From positions 1 through 38,536 of the forward strand of contig NZ_SLVJ01000033.1 of the NCBI RefSeq assembly GCF_004345325.1: DNA of 38,536 nt, given 5' to 3'. Below are positions 7,839 to 17,091 of this stretch, piece after piece. The position numbers and the translations under genes were made by a program. This DNA is from Acinetobacter calcoaceticus. Lineage in GTDB: Bacteria; Pseudomonadota; Gammaproteobacteria; Pseudomonadales; Moraxellaceae. The notes beneath the pieces are model-generated. The model saw only the letters and a program-made list of their open reading frames with translations. It was not told where the DNA came from and did no database searches. Position 1 is the first letter of the stretch, and every line of letters begins with the position of its first letter.

Positions 7839-9497
7839 TCAATAAAAGGATCGATCTTTTGCATTGTGTAATAACTGTCGCGAGGGAATATTTTCAATCA
7901 CGCCATTGGCTTTGACATATTCCGCCCAATCCTGCAATAACTCAGCCAACTTATCGGCATGCAGTTCAGCAAGATCATTGACTTCACCTTGATCATTTTT
8001 TAGGTTATACAATTGCCAACGATTTGGGCCATTCGGCGCTGGAATAAACAAGGCCTTCCAGTCCCCTTTGCGCAGGGCTTTTTGCCCAAAGAGCTCCCAA
8101 CCGGTGATGTGGTTTTCATCATGAATATAGTCTTGTATTTCTTGTAAATAGCCGAGGAAAGATTTACCACGCAAGGGGGCCAAGGCATGGCCTTTGTATT
8201 CTGTGATTGGATGTTGAATATCTAAATAATCCAATAAGGTCGGCAAGATATCCATGACCGTAACAAAGTCATGACTGATCTGTTTTTGGCGTTTAAATTT
8301 TGGATAATGCAAAAATGAAACGGTGCGTATGCCGCCCTCACTGGTATGTGCCTTATACAGTCGCGAAGGTGCGGTCGCTGCCTGCGCCCAATGTTCCCCA
8401 TACCAGACATAAGAATTACCACGACCAATATTGTCTAGACTGTTGTCATAATATTCAGCGATCAATTGATCCAGATTGCCACCGAATACTGGCAGTGCTT
8501 CGAGTTGCGCACCTTCGGCACCATTGTCGGACAGAAAAATAATGATGGTATTTTCAAATTGATCCGTTTGTTCTAGATAATCAATCACTCGACCAATGTT
8601 TTGGTCCATACGATCAACCATGCCCGCATAGACTTCCATAGTTCGCGCAGATCGGTCTTTGCCCGCTTGATCCAAATTATCCCAATAAGGTGTACGCGCC
8701 AACACTGGATGTACACTCGTTTGCGGATCGATTAACTTCAAGCGCTTTAAATTTTTCAATCGGGTTTGGCGTAATTTTTCCGGCCCCTCAGCATATTGAC
8801 CTTGATAACGCGCAACATCTTGCTCTGGTGCTTGCAACGGCCAATGCGGTGCGGAAAATGGCAAATAAGCAAAGAATGGGCGGTCTTGGCGAGTGACATC
8901 ATCCTGTAAAAATTCTAGCAACCGCGTGGTGAAATAATCGGATGAATAAAACCCTTGGGGAAGCTCCGCTGCAAATGCATCATCCTCTGAATATAAGCCA
9001 CGAGTTTTCTTGAGTAATTCAGGGATTTCATCTTTAGGCATATCCGCCTCAAACAAATAATGATTTGCGGCCCCTGGCAATAACGCAAAAGATTTTTCAA
9101 AGCCCTTCTGACTTGGAAAGTGCTCAGGGCTTAAACCCAAATGCCATTTCCCAGACATTAATGTGTAATATCCAGCATCTTGTAATAGAGCAGGCAATGG
9201 CGCCACCCGATGATTGAGCACCCCTTCATAACCTTCTTTGCCTTCAAGTTCTGGGGTCAGTGCCTCAGCCATCGTACCCAGACCCGCAAGATGATGATCT
9301 GTACCAGACAACAACATCGATCGGGTCGGTGAGCAGGTGGATGCGGTATGGAAATTGGTGAATCGTAAGCCATCTAATGCCAGTCGATCAAGATTTGGGG
9401 TTTTGATTTCCCCACCAAAGGCACCAATATCGGAAAAACCTAAATCGTCTGCAACAATGAGTAGAATATTCGGTCTGGGTTCGGTTTGCGTGTTCAT
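7839..9497 (-). CDS. atsA: Arylsulfatase, cysteine-type, AtsA family
   Basis: 552 residues, close to the length of Pseudomonas AtsA (about 536) and very like it in signature segments. The N-terminal metal-binding Asp pair is D17-D18 in LIVADDLGF. The maturation motif is C55-S-P-T-R59 followed by SMLLSGTDHH; in this family the cysteine becomes formylglycine. GKWHLG holds the catalytic Lys/His, and FLSDNGAEG the later Asp-Asn metal ligands. There is no signal peptide, so it acts in the cytoplasm on imported aryl sulfates, releasing sulfate and a phenol. No formylglycine-generating enzyme or radical-SAM maturase is encoded in this window, so maturation depends on a gene elsewhere. It follows atsC by 157 bp and converges with the Crp-type gene. 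Confidence 0.95.
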   Translation of the reverse strand: MNTQTEPRPNILLIVADDLGFSDIGAFGGEIKTPNLDRLALDGLRFTNFHTASTCSPTRSMLLSGTDHHLAGLGTMAEALTPELEGKEGYEGVLNHRVAPLPALLQDAGYYTLMSGKWHLGLSPEHFPSQKGFEKSFALLPGAANHYLFEADMPKDEIPELLKKTRGLYSEDDAFAAELPQGFYSSDYFTTRLLEFLQDDVTRQDRPFFAYLPFSAPHWPLQAPEQDVARYQGQYAEGPEKLRQTRLKNLKRLKLIDPQTSVHPVLARTPYWDNLDQAGKDRSARTMEVYAGMVDRMDQNIGRVIDYLEQTDQFENTIIIFLSDNGAEGAQLEALPVFGGNLDQLIAEYYDNSLDNIGRGNSYVWYGEHWAQAATAPSRLYKAHTSEGGIRTVSFLHYPKFKRQKQISHDFVTVMDILPTLLDYLDIQHPITEYKGHALAPLRGKSFLGYLQEIQDYIHDENHITGWELFGQKALRKGDWKALFIPAPNGPNRWQLYNLKNDQGEVNDLAELHADKLAELLQDWAEYVKANGVIENIPSRQLLHNAKDRSFY

Positions 9498-9654
9498 ACA
9501 TCACTCATGATATTGATGGGTATAGCGATGATATTGAAGCTATCTGTATCTGAAATCTGCATGGTCTTTTACAGTTTATTGATGCATTATCGATAAAGTT
9601 ATCTGCTGATGCAGTTAGATTGAAGCTGTTTCAAATGCTGAGTTAAAGCCCATG

Positions 9655-10476
9655 TTAAAGCACCTTATCCTCAGTCAAAACTGAAAATATATATTCCTTT
9701 AAACGCATTAAATCCACATGGGTACGACTTCTAGGCCGTGCTAAATCAATCGAGATAATCTCCTCGATACGTCCAGGATTGGGTTTTAAGATCACCACTC
9801 GATCTGCCAACAGTACCGCCTCTTCAACATCATGGGTAATAAATAAGGTGGTGATTTTTTCTTGGGCTTGAATGCGTAATAATTCATTTTGCATTTGATG
9901 TCGAGTTAATGCATCTAAGGCGCCAAAGGGTTCATCCAGTAAAAATATCCGTGGCTGAGCGACCAAGCTACGTGCAATCGCAACACGTTGCAGCATGCCC
10001 CCTGAAAGCTGATGCGGATAGGCTTTGGCAAAACCATCTAGTCCGATCAAAGTAATCACAGCCTCAATTCGGCTGCCGCGTTCTTGTTTAGACAGCACCT
10101 CATTGACCAAGCCTAATTCGATATTTTGTTGCACTGTGAGCCAGGGAAAAAGTCGATGTTCTTGAAACACAACGGCACGATCTGGCCCGATTCCTTGAAT
10201 AGCCTGACCATCTATCAATATCTCCCCTTCATAATTTGGATCCAAGCCAGCCAACAAGCGCAGTAGGGTCGATTTTCCACAACCGCTACTCCCCACCACA
10301 GCCACAAATTCACCCTCATAAATACTGAGGTTAAAATCATCAACGATCTGCACTCGCGCTTGGTTGACGGTGAAAAATTTATTCACCCCTCGGTATTCAA
10401 CCAAGGGTTTAACTGCGGGTTGGCTCTCTATGGCCTGTGCGTATTGGGTAGACAATCCCACTGAAGTATTCATCAT
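9655..10476 (-). CDS. atsC: ABC transporter ATPase for sulfate ester uptake
   Basis: 273 residues of the nitrate/sulfonate/taurine-type ATPase family (SsuB/TauB-like). Walker A is GSSGCGKST (62-70), Q-loop Q105, signature LSGGM (157-161), Walker B IFLLDEP (177-183), D-loop GALD and switch H215 in FITHDVEEA. All key residues are present. The start ATG 10476 has a GAGG ribosome site just upstream; a second ATG follows at once. It lies between the fused permease and atsA. The 146-bp gap to atsB is long for an operon and contains short direct repeats, so an internal promoter is possible. Confidence 0.92.
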   Translation of the reverse strand: MMNTSVGLSTQYAQAIESQPAVKPLVEYRGVNKFFTVNQARVQIVDDFNLSIYEGEFVAVVGSSGCGKSTLLRLLAGLDPNYEGEILIDGQAIQGIGPDRAVVFQEHRLFPWLTVQQNIELGLVNEVLSKQERGSRIEAVITLIGLDGFAKAYPHQLSGGMLQRVAIARSLVAQPRIFLLDEPFGALDALTRHQMQNELLRIQAQEKITTLFITHDVEEAVLLADRVVILKPNPGRIEEIISIDLARPRSRTHVDLMRLKEYIFSVLTEDKVL

Positions 10477-10493
10477 TCATCCTCTATCATTGT

Positions 10494-10573
10494 CATTGTT
10501 CAGTCAATTAATCAGCCATTGTTCAGTCATTGATTTGCTTGATTTTTCCAGTCATTTATTTGCGTCATTGATT
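10494..10573. repeat. Short direct repeats in the atsB-atsC spacer
   Basis: CATTGTTCAGTCA occurs at 10494-10506 and 10517-10529, 23 bp apart, and GTCATTGATT at 10526-10535 and 10564-10573. The spacer is made largely of such CAGTCATT-like units. Function unknown: slippage product or binding sites. Confidence 0.55.
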
Positions 10574-10622
10574 GGATTGCTGCATCGTGTAATACAGCGC
10601 GTGGGTTGTCCTATGGACTTGC

Positions 10623-12233
10623 TCAGCCATGATGATTGCGCCATGCTGTAGCGGAGTCTTCGGCTTTTTTACCAAGCCAAGCCAAGATCGCACCCAAAGC
10701 TGCCACCAATACGGTTGCCGCAATGACCCGATCCATCTCAAAATGCTGTTGTGCAGCCATCATATAACTGCCAATGCCGATACCGGATCCCATCAAATAT
10801 TCTGCGCCAAAAGACGCCATCCATGCATAGAGCAAGGCCAATCGAAAGCCTGAAAACACCGCTGGGCTAATGCTCGGTACAATCAAAATTTCTAAGCGCT
10901 GCCAAACATTCAGGTGCAATACTTGTGACACTTCATGCAATTGAATCGGGACATTGCGCATACCCTTCCAGGTGGAAATAAACATCGGGAAAAACGTCGC
11001 CAACGAGATAAATACCGTTTTGGATAAGTCCCCCAATCCGAACCATGCGGTAATTAATGGAATCCATGCAAAGATCACAATGAGTCTGAGGGTGTTAAAG
11101 GTCGGCGCAAAAATATCTTCTAATGGTTTAACCAAGCCCAACACCAGACCAGTAATGACTCCGATGCTGCCACCAATCAGCAACCCTAACAGTGCGCGAT
11201 ACAGACTGTGATACATCGCGGTGATCAAGGAACCATCCGAGATGCCATGGCTCAGGGCCTGAATCACCTGTATCGGTGAAGCCAAACTCAGCTCTACTAC
11301 AGCGAGCTTGGATGTCCCGATAAACCAAAGCAGCAATAAAATCATCGGAATGGCCCATGCTTTTAGCCATGAATGCCGCTTTCTCTGGCTCAAGCCATGC
11401 GCAGCAAGCACGGTATGCGGCCAAAACACCCATTTGCGTTCCGCAAGCTGTAATAGCAGATCAAAGACGATACCAACAGATGCAATCAGAACAATACAGA
11501 CAAAAACCATATCCAGTTGGAACAGCTGTCGCCCCATCACCATCAGATAACCGATCCCCTCTGATGAAGCCAATAACTCCACTGCAATCAGTGAGGTCCA
11601 CGCTGCAGCCAGCGCCAATCTCAAGCCAGTCATAAAGTAAGGCAGGATTGCAGGGAGCAATAAACGATAAAATAATATCGGCTTAGACAACTGCAATATC
11701 GCAGCCATTTCTTTCAACTGCGGTGCGATACACCTCACTCCAGTTTGAACCTGCAAAGTGATGGGGATCAGCGTGGCTTTAAAAATAATAAAAACTTTTA
11801 ATGCATTTTCAATGCCTATCCACAACATTAACAGCGGCAACCAAGCCAAGGTCGGGATAATCGCCAAAGCAAAAAAAGTCGGTGAGATATATTGATCAGC
11901 CTGTTTAGAGTTACCCAGTAGTACTCCCAATAACACACCAGCCACCACCCCGAGCACCACACCCATAATCAAGCGTTGCAGACTCACACCCAATTGCCAC
12001 CATAAATCAGTTGCGGCCAAGGATTGAAAGGATTGCCAAGTAACTTCAGGGCTCGGTAAAATTTGCTCAGGCATCCACCCAAGATTGGCTGCCAACCACC
12101 ACAGTATAAAGATCGATATCGGTAGCAATAACGCGACACTTAGGCGATTCAAGCCATCTAAGAGATTCAACCATTCAGTTTTATGTTTAGGTGCAACGAT
12201 CAAGGGTTTTGCTTTTAACAGTTGTTCAGCCAT
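10623..12233 (-). CDS. atsB: Fused two-domain ABC permease for sulfate esters
   Basis: 536 residues, twice the usual size of a binding-protein-dependent permease. Two homologous halves are visible, each ending with a family coupling motif: ELKEMAAILQLSKPILFYRL followed by PAILPYFMTGLRLALAAAW in the first, and QLHEVSQVLHLNVWQRLEIL followed by PSISPAVFSGFRLALLYAW in the second. About twelve membrane segments can be drawn. One gene can therefore supply both halves of the membrane channel, as I recall for AtsB of Pseudomonas. The start ATG has GGGAG five bases upstream, and it is the first gene of the minus-strand ats run. A dyad (AGATAT, 5 bases, ATATCT) lies at 12244-12260 just upstream. Partners: AtsR outside, AtsC inside. 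Confidence 0.92.
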   Translation of the reverse strand: MAEQLLKAKPLIVAPKHKTEWLNLLDGLNRLSVALLLPISIFILWWLAANLGWMPEQILPSPEVTWQSFQSLAATDLWWQLGVSLQRLIMGVVLGVVAGVLLGVLLGNSKQADQYISPTFFALAIIPTLAWLPLLMLWIGIENALKVFIIFKATLIPITLQVQTGVRCIAPQLKEMAAILQLSKPILFYRLLLPAILPYFMTGLRLALAAAWTSLIAVELLASSEGIGYLMVMGRQLFQLDMVFVCIVLIASVGIVFDLLLQLAERKWVFWPHTVLAAHGLSQRKRHSWLKAWAIPMILLLLWFIGTSKLAVVELSLASPIQVIQALSHGISDGSLITAMYHSLYRALLGLLIGGSIGVITGLVLGLVKPLEDIFAPTFNTLRLIVIFAWIPLITAWFGLGDLSKTVFISLATFFPMFISTWKGMRNVPIQLHEVSQVLHLNVWQRLEILIVPSISPAVFSGFRLALLYAWMASFGAEYLMGSGIGIGSYMMAAQQHFEMDRVIAATVLVAALGAILAWLGKKAEDSATAWRNHHG

Positions 12234-12243
12234 CTCTACTCCC

Positions 12244-12260
12244 AGATATCAAACATATCT
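12244..12260. promoter_or_regulatory. Dyad upstream of atsB
   Basis: AGATAT and ATATCT flank a 5-base centre immediately upstream of the atsB ribosome site. The position suits a repressor operator or a leader hairpin; the AT-rich arms make chance possible. Confidence 0.3.
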
Positions 12261-12473
12261 TGATGTACGAATAGAAAGCTTGATCGGGTATCGGCACTTC
12301 AACCTACAGAAGATGTATATGCCTGATCTATTTATCTAAAATACTTCTAGCTCGCACACTGACACGTTGTCAGGATAAAAGAGATTGCCCTTATAAAATG
12401 TCATATACAGTACAGTTGTTCGCTTATTTTTTGCTTTGTATATCAGGCTTTGACAGATCCATTTTTAAATACC

Positions 12474-12503
12474 AAAAGGCCCTATCCAGAGAGAGGGCCT
12501 TTT
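12474..12503. terminator. Bidirectional terminator-like hairpin
   Basis: AAAAGGCCCT at 12474-12483 pairs with AGGGCCTTTT at 12494-12503 around a 10-base loop, giving U-tracts on both strands. It isolates the ats operon from what lies to the right. Confidence 0.8.
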
Positions 12504-12631
12504 TGAATGCATCAGATCAATAAAGCACTTTATTTATAAAAAGTAATAAACCCATTTTAAATACCTAAAAGGCAAAATATGCAGGTCAATAATTTTTTTA
12601 ATAGTACTCGTAGTAGTATTCATGGCTCCTT

Positions 12632-12796
12632 GTGATTTCATTACTTGTATTCTTAGCTGTATATTTTTATTTTTTAAGACGAGATAAAGCCAAAGGAAAA
12701 GACGCTGAGAACAAATGGGAACATATATTTTGGTGGTGTTTATTCGGATATATCATTGTATATTTTATCTTTTTTTGGCTGCTTACCATTAGTTAA
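12632..12796 (+). CDS. Possible small two-helix membrane protein
   Basis: A 54-residue frame from GTG encodes two hydrophobic helices (LLVFLAVYFYFL and IIVYFIFFWLLTI) around a charged loop RRDKAKGKDAENKWEH and a Trp pair. The basic loop and helix pattern look like a real small membrane protein. However, no ribosome site precedes the GTG. A well-placed AAAGG lies instead before an ATG at 12579 in another frame, which reads 18 codons (MQVNNFFNSTRSSIHGSL) and stops at the GTG. Either a frameshift has split an older gene, or the GTG is used by coupling. I do not recognise a family. Confidence 0.35.
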   Translation: MISLLVFLAVYFYFLRRDKAKGKDAENKWEHIFWWCLFGYIIVYFIFFWLLTIS

Positions 12797-12812
12797 CCAG
12801 CATTATTGAAAT

Positions 12813-12860
12813 AATATTTTTCAAATGCCCTCGAACTTCGGTGCGCACTTGAAAAATATT
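12813..12860. terminator. Perfect 12-bp inverted repeat, terminator-like
   Basis: AATATTTTTCAA (12813-12824) pairs with TTGAAAAATATT (12849-12860) around a 24-base, more GC-rich loop containing GTGCGCAC. It lies between the small plus-strand frame and the end of the minus-strand gene at 12960, so it may end both. Confidence 0.5.
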
Positions 12861-12959
12861 TTGTTTGCTTGTTAGCAATGTGGCTGGCGGTTGGCTTATG
12901 CATTAATCCAGCACTCAGGCAGCATGCTCACTTGATCCCAGTACGGCTTTGAGTCCTTG

Positions 12960-13610
12960 CTACTTTTGAATACTGCTGTTTTCAATATATGCAGACAGGC
13001 ATTGATCTGCATTCTGAAACACAATATCGAAACTCTGACTCATGCTCGAGTCATGTTGATGTTGGAGATAAAAGATATTGGCGATCGCTCGCAAATAGTA
13101 TTGCACCCAATCCTGCTGTGATGAAAAACTGCTAAATGCGCGTAAGCCTGCTTGAAGTTGCTGTAACGCCTGCGCAATATGATCCAGATTAGGTTCAAAA
13201 ATGAACACTGAAAGCGTATCGGGTTTTAAGGGGCTGAGGCGATAAGGTAATGCAGCATCGATCTGATATAACTGTGCGCCTGTGGGGGTATATTGAGTAC
13301 AAAACAATCGAGTCAGATTAAATTGCGCATGCTCAAAGCCCAAGGCTTGTACCCGCAATTGTCGCGATAAAGTTAAACAACTCGGTAATGCACTGAGATC
13401 CTTTTGAGGGTTTGCATTAAACAATCCGACTGCACCAGTAAGCATCAGCGCCTCTCCAACGCCACTGATTAGCCCCTGTTCCCAACTATGGATTTTACTG
13501 GCATGGGACTGCTGCACTGATTGAGGATCAGCAAGATCAAGGGTGGTTTTTTGGTGATCGGCTGCGAGGATCAAACTATCTTTTAATTGGATTGCGATTA
13601 TAAAACTCAT
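12960..13610 (-). CDS. Unrecognised protein with a proteasome-like N-terminus
   Basis: 216 residues. The first 25 residues (MSFIIAIQLKDSLILAADHQ) follow the beta-strand pattern of proteasome/HslV-type Ntn hydrolases, which read roughly TTVVAI..KDGVVLAADR. A Gly-rich stretch at about 45-60 (WEQGLISGVGEALMLTG) also fits the later strands of that fold. The nucleophilic Thr is missing; Ser2 would be the only candidate after Met removal. The rest is helical with many Gln. No signal peptide or membrane segment. Ribosome site weak. It stands alone between AT-rich spacers. The fold suggestion is an inference from pattern only; no function is claimed. Confidence 0.72.
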   Translation of the reverse strand: MSFIIAIQLKDSLILAADHQKTTLDLADPQSVQQSHASKIHSWEQGLISGVGEALMLTGAVGLFNANPQKDLSALPSCLTLSRQLRVQALGFEHAQFNLTRLFCTQYTPTGAQLYQIDAALPYRLSPLKPDTLSVFIFEPNLDHIAQALQQLQAGLRAFSSFSSQQDWVQYYLRAIANIFYLQHQHDSSMSQSFDIVFQNADQCLSAYIENSSIQK

Positions 13611-14278
13611 AATTATTATTTAAATTCAGTAGATTAAATTTAAAACTACACTTAAACAGCGCCAGTATGGAATGCTTTTATACCTAGCCTTGTTATGTTT
13701 AGTTCACATATTTGTATTTTAAACATGGTCCATTTTAATATGAATCTATAACTAACGGTGTTATTCCCTCATCATATCGAATTTAAAAGCCTAAGTTTTA
13801 GCCTAATCTACTTAAAGCCTCCAACCTGATAAAATGATCACTTGAATAACTTTTAGTGAAAAATTCTCCAACAAGTACAATTAATACATATTTCATAACA
13901 TTTTAGATAAGTGAGTAGAAAACAAAAATATCCTTATACATCAAAAATAAATAACGAATTTAACCCAATTAAAACACCTTTGTTAAGTTACACTAAATAC
14001 ACATATCAAATTATCCTAATATTTTAGTGTTGAGCTCGATATAACAATATCAACTGTGGAATTGGCTTTTGTAAAACTAAGCACATTATAAATCAGAGTA
14101 TTTTTAATGTTTTCTTAAACCAAAACTTAAAATACAACCCATAGTCATAAATACATCGTCATTTCAAGAACTAAGATTTACAACAAAAGCCCACAGCCCT
14201 ATCGATTCCTTAAAATACTCACCCTCACATTGAAAAAATGGGGGGGATACACTGTATATGCATATTCGGAGAACTCAC
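13611..14278. other. AT-rich divergent spacer
   Basis: No gene seen. It separates two divergently transcribed genes and should hold both promoters. A run of seven G residues (about 14240-14246) lies in the leader of the plus-strand gene. Confidence 0.6.
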
Positions 14279-15325
14279 ATGTCGACGATTACTGAATTAG
14301 ATTTAACTCAACGCGTATCATGGGGCAGCATAATTGCTGGTGTCATTACGGTTATCGCAATATCCTTAGTTTTGTCTTTATTAGGCATTAGCTTAGGTTT
14401 TTCGATGCTCGATCCTCAATCTAGTACCGATATTAGCAATGGCTCTGGTACTGCAGTGACCATTTGGACCCTGTTCTCACTACTACTCAGTCTGGCTGCA
14501 GGGGGATTTGTGGCGGGACGTTTGGCAGGTATAGATGGCTTGATTCATGGCTTTCTGGTCTGGGCCTTGTCCTTGATTATCGGTATTATTTTAAGTGTTA
14601 TGACCCTCAGTAGTGCACTCAGCATCACTGGTAGTGCCATAGGTTCTGTGGCCTCAGCAACGGGGAGTGTAGCATCTGGTGTGGGAAGCATCGCAGGCAA
14701 AGGGGCTGGACAATTGTTCTCCCTTGGCGAAGATGTTTTTGCAGATGTGATCCCAAAATCAGAGCTGCAACTTGGCGACAACAGCAGTCAAAATATCGCT
14801 GAAGCACTTAAGAAAAGTGGAATTCCTGAATTACAGCCAGACTATTTATCGGCTCAACTTGATGTGGCTAAAGATAAAACCACCCAAGCCGTTAAAAAGC
14901 TTGCTATCAATCCACAGCAAAGCGATCAAATTGTACAAGATCTACTGGCCTCGTTGAAACAACAAGCCGAAGGGATCAGCAGTTCAATCAATCGTGATGA
15001 TGTTAAAAATGCTGTGGCTAAAAATTCATCCTTAAGCCCTGCCGAAGCAGATCGTGCAGTGGATAATTTCATCCTCGAACGGCAACGTGCTGCTGAAAAA
15101 ATTAATCAAGAGCTCAATCAACTTGAGGTCAACATTAAAAAAGCAGAACTGAAATATCAACAACTCAAAGAACAAGCTGCTGAAACTGCCGCTCAAGCCA
15201 CTAAGGCTGCTGCGAAAGCCGCACTATGGTCATTTATCGGCTTGGTGATTGGTGCATTGGCCAGTGCTTTTGCGGGTCGTTGGGCCGTCAGTCGTTATGC
15301 ACTGACTAAGAAAGTTATTGTTTGA
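14279..15325 (+). CDS. Predicted membrane protein with coiled-coil loop
   Basis: 348 residues from ATG 14279, chosen because GGAG lies eight bases upstream; an in-frame ATG at 14258 lacks a site. Membrane helices lie near residues 15-40, 65-85, 92-120 and at the C-terminus (about 318-338, LWSFIGLVIGALASAFAG). Between them is a long soluble stretch (about 140-315) with Gly/Ser repeats (GSAIGSVASATGSVASGVGS) and then a charged, Gln/Ala-rich coiled coil (LNQLEVNIKKAELKYQQLKEQ). The arrangement resembles unnamed YrzE/TIGR04086-like proteins often found in stress-related neighbourhoods. I cannot assign a function. It is monocistronic, with a hairpin after it. Confidence 0.85.
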   Translation: MSTITELDLTQRVSWGSIIAGVITVIAISLVLSLLGISLGFSMLDPQSSTDISNGSGTAVTIWTLFSLLLSLAAGGFVAGRLAGIDGLIHGFLVWALSLIIGIILSVMTLSSALSITGSAIGSVASATGSVASGVGSIAGKGAGQLFSLGEDVFADVIPKSELQLGDNSSQNIAEALKKSGIPELQPDYLSAQLDVAKDKTTQAVKKLAINPQQSDQIVQDLLASLKQQAEGISSSINRDDVKNAVAKNSSLSPAEADRAVDNFILERQRAAEKINQELNQLEVNIKKAELKYQQLKEQAAETAAQATKAAAKAALWSFIGLVIGALASAFAGRWAVSRYALTKKVIV

Positions 15326-15382
15326 GGTTGAATTTAAAATCGTTTGAATGATTTAAGTTCAGTCATTGCTGATATTAACCTC

Positions 15383-15413
15383 GACTCAGGCCTTTAGCTC
15401 AAAGATCTGAGTC
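15383..15413. terminator. Hairpin between convergent genes
   Basis: GACTCAG (15383-15389) pairs perfectly with CTGAGTC (15407-15413). It is central in the 134-bp gap between converging genes and lacks a strong T-tract. Confidence 0.45.
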
Positions 15414-15459
15414 TCCTCTCCACAGCGGCTTCTGCACCCTCGACATTTGAATACAAAAT

Positions 15460-17073
15460 TTAGCTTATGTCGTCTTCAAGCAATGGCTCCATGCCTGCAT
15501 TTTCATCCAATACATTAGCCAATCGTTTAGAGTGTGCAATCAAACGTTCTAACCAACGCTGAGCAGCTAGCAACTCTAAACTGGTGGCTGCACTCATATG
15601 ATGGGTGGTGGCATATTGCATAATCTCCTGCCGCGATTGATCCCGATGCTGCGTTTGCCATTTTTTTAGATTATTCAGTTGGGTATTCAGGCTTTTAATA
15701 TCCTCAATGCGTTGATGCTGTTGGATCGATTTATAGTGGCAATCCACGATATGCATATAATCCAAAGCAATTTGCTGTACAAAGGGCAAGGTGCGAATCA
15801 ACACCACATACCTGATATTTTCGAGATCACTGCGCAATACCCGCACATAGACCATGATCCTGAGTAGCGCAATGAGACGTTGTCGATCTTGGGCATTATC
15901 TGGGACCGGAATGTTATCTAGATAGCGCTCTAATTGCACAATGATTTCATCGAGTTGCTGCAGTTGTACCTCGAGCGGCAACACCCCATTTTGCAGTGCA
16001 TCATGCAACAGATCAAAGATATGTCCCAAGGTGGCATAGACCACATGTTGCGCTGAGTTGATCGCCAGTTCAGGCACGGTAAAACTGGCTTGATCCAAAT
16101 AACTGAGTATCTCTGGTTCATTGCTGGGCAGAAAGCGATTAATCAAAGCTTGCAATCGATCGATGTAGGGCAGCACAAATAAAGCACCAAAGCTACTAAA
16201 CGCGGTATGAAATGCAGCCACCAAGATCACATCATCGACACTGCCCCATTGCCCCTCATACTGGGCCAACCACATAAATAGCGGCAGTAAAACAACAAAG
16301 GCCAGCACAGCACTGACCAGATTGAAGATCACATTGGCAGCGGCGGTACGTTTGGCATTGATCGAAGCCCCAATCACCGAAAGTAAAATAATACTCACTG
16401 AACCAATGTTCTGCCCGATCACCAATAACAAGGATTGTTCGAGGTCAATCGCCCCACTGGCCAAGGCCGCCAAGGTGGTGGTAATCGCTGCAGTTGAAGA
16501 CTGCAACAACACCGTCATGATGGTTCCGATCAACACCAACAGTAATTTGGCCGCCAACGTGTCATAGCCAAAGATCGACAAGTCCACCTGCGCGGACACG
16601 CCTTGCATCGCCACCTGCAACAGGTCGATGCCATAGAACATCAAGCCAAAGCCAGCAATCGCAAAGCCAAGCAGCCCGATACGCCCTTTGATCAACAGCT
16701 TGATAATGGCACCAATGCCGATCAACGGCATGGCAAAGGTGGCAATCGAGAATTTCATCCCCAACAATGCCACCAACCACGCGGTGCTGGTGGTCCCGAT
16801 ATTGGCCCCAATTACCACCCCGATGGCTTGGCTAAAACTCAGCACACCTGCACTGACAAAGCCAATGGTCGCCAAGATGGTGGCGGTGGATGAATGCAGC
16901 AACACTGTCAAGCCAATCCCTGAACCCGTGGCTTTAAGCGGGGTTCGGGTAAATTTGGTCAACCATGTTTTCAGGGTTCCCCCTGCGATTCCCTTGAGAC
17001 TGTCGGTCATCAAGGTCATCCCGATCAGGAATACCCCGACCCCGCCACAAAACTGGGCAATTAATTCAAGCAT
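15460..17073 (-). CDS. Na+/phosphate symporter (NptA/YjbB type) with PhoU-like domain
   Basis: 537 residues. The first 330 carry the two inverted Na/Pi-cotransporter repeats, with the diagnostic QSSTA-type motifs LLHSSTATILA and LLQSSTAAITTT and the paired GANIGTTSTAW and GQNIGSVSIIL segments. The C-terminal 200 residues are soluble, helical and PhoU-like (NAQDRQRLIALLRIMVYVRVL). The predicted role is sodium-coupled phosphate movement across the inner membrane; direction is not readable. AGG five bases before ATG 17073 supports the start. It begins 18 bp after the ABC-2 permease stop, same strand, so it probably sits on the exporter transcript. Confidence 0.92.
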   Translation of the reverse strand: MLELIAQFCGGVGVFLIGMTLMTDSLKGIAGGTLKTWLTKFTRTPLKATGSGIGLTVLLHSSTATILATIGFVSAGVLSFSQAIGVVIGANIGTTSTAWLVALLGMKFSIATFAMPLIGIGAIIKLLIKGRIGLLGFAIAGFGLMFYGIDLLQVAMQGVSAQVDLSIFGYDTLAAKLLLVLIGTIMTVLLQSSTAAITTTLAALASGAIDLEQSLLLVIGQNIGSVSIILLSVIGASINAKRTAAANVIFNLVSAVLAFVVLLPLFMWLAQYEGQWGSVDDVILVAAFHTAFSSFGALFVLPYIDRLQALINRFLPSNEPEILSYLDQASFTVPELAINSAQHVVYATLGHIFDLLHDALQNGVLPLEVQLQQLDEIIVQLERYLDNIPVPDNAQDRQRLIALLRIMVYVRVLRSDLENIRYVVLIRTLPFVQQIALDYMHIVDCHYKSIQQHQRIEDIKSLNTQLNNLKKWQTQHRDQSRQEIMQYATTHHMSAATSLELLAAQRWLERLIAHSKRLANVLDENAGMEPLLEDDIS

Positions 17074-17091
17074 AGTCGCCTATATAATCAT

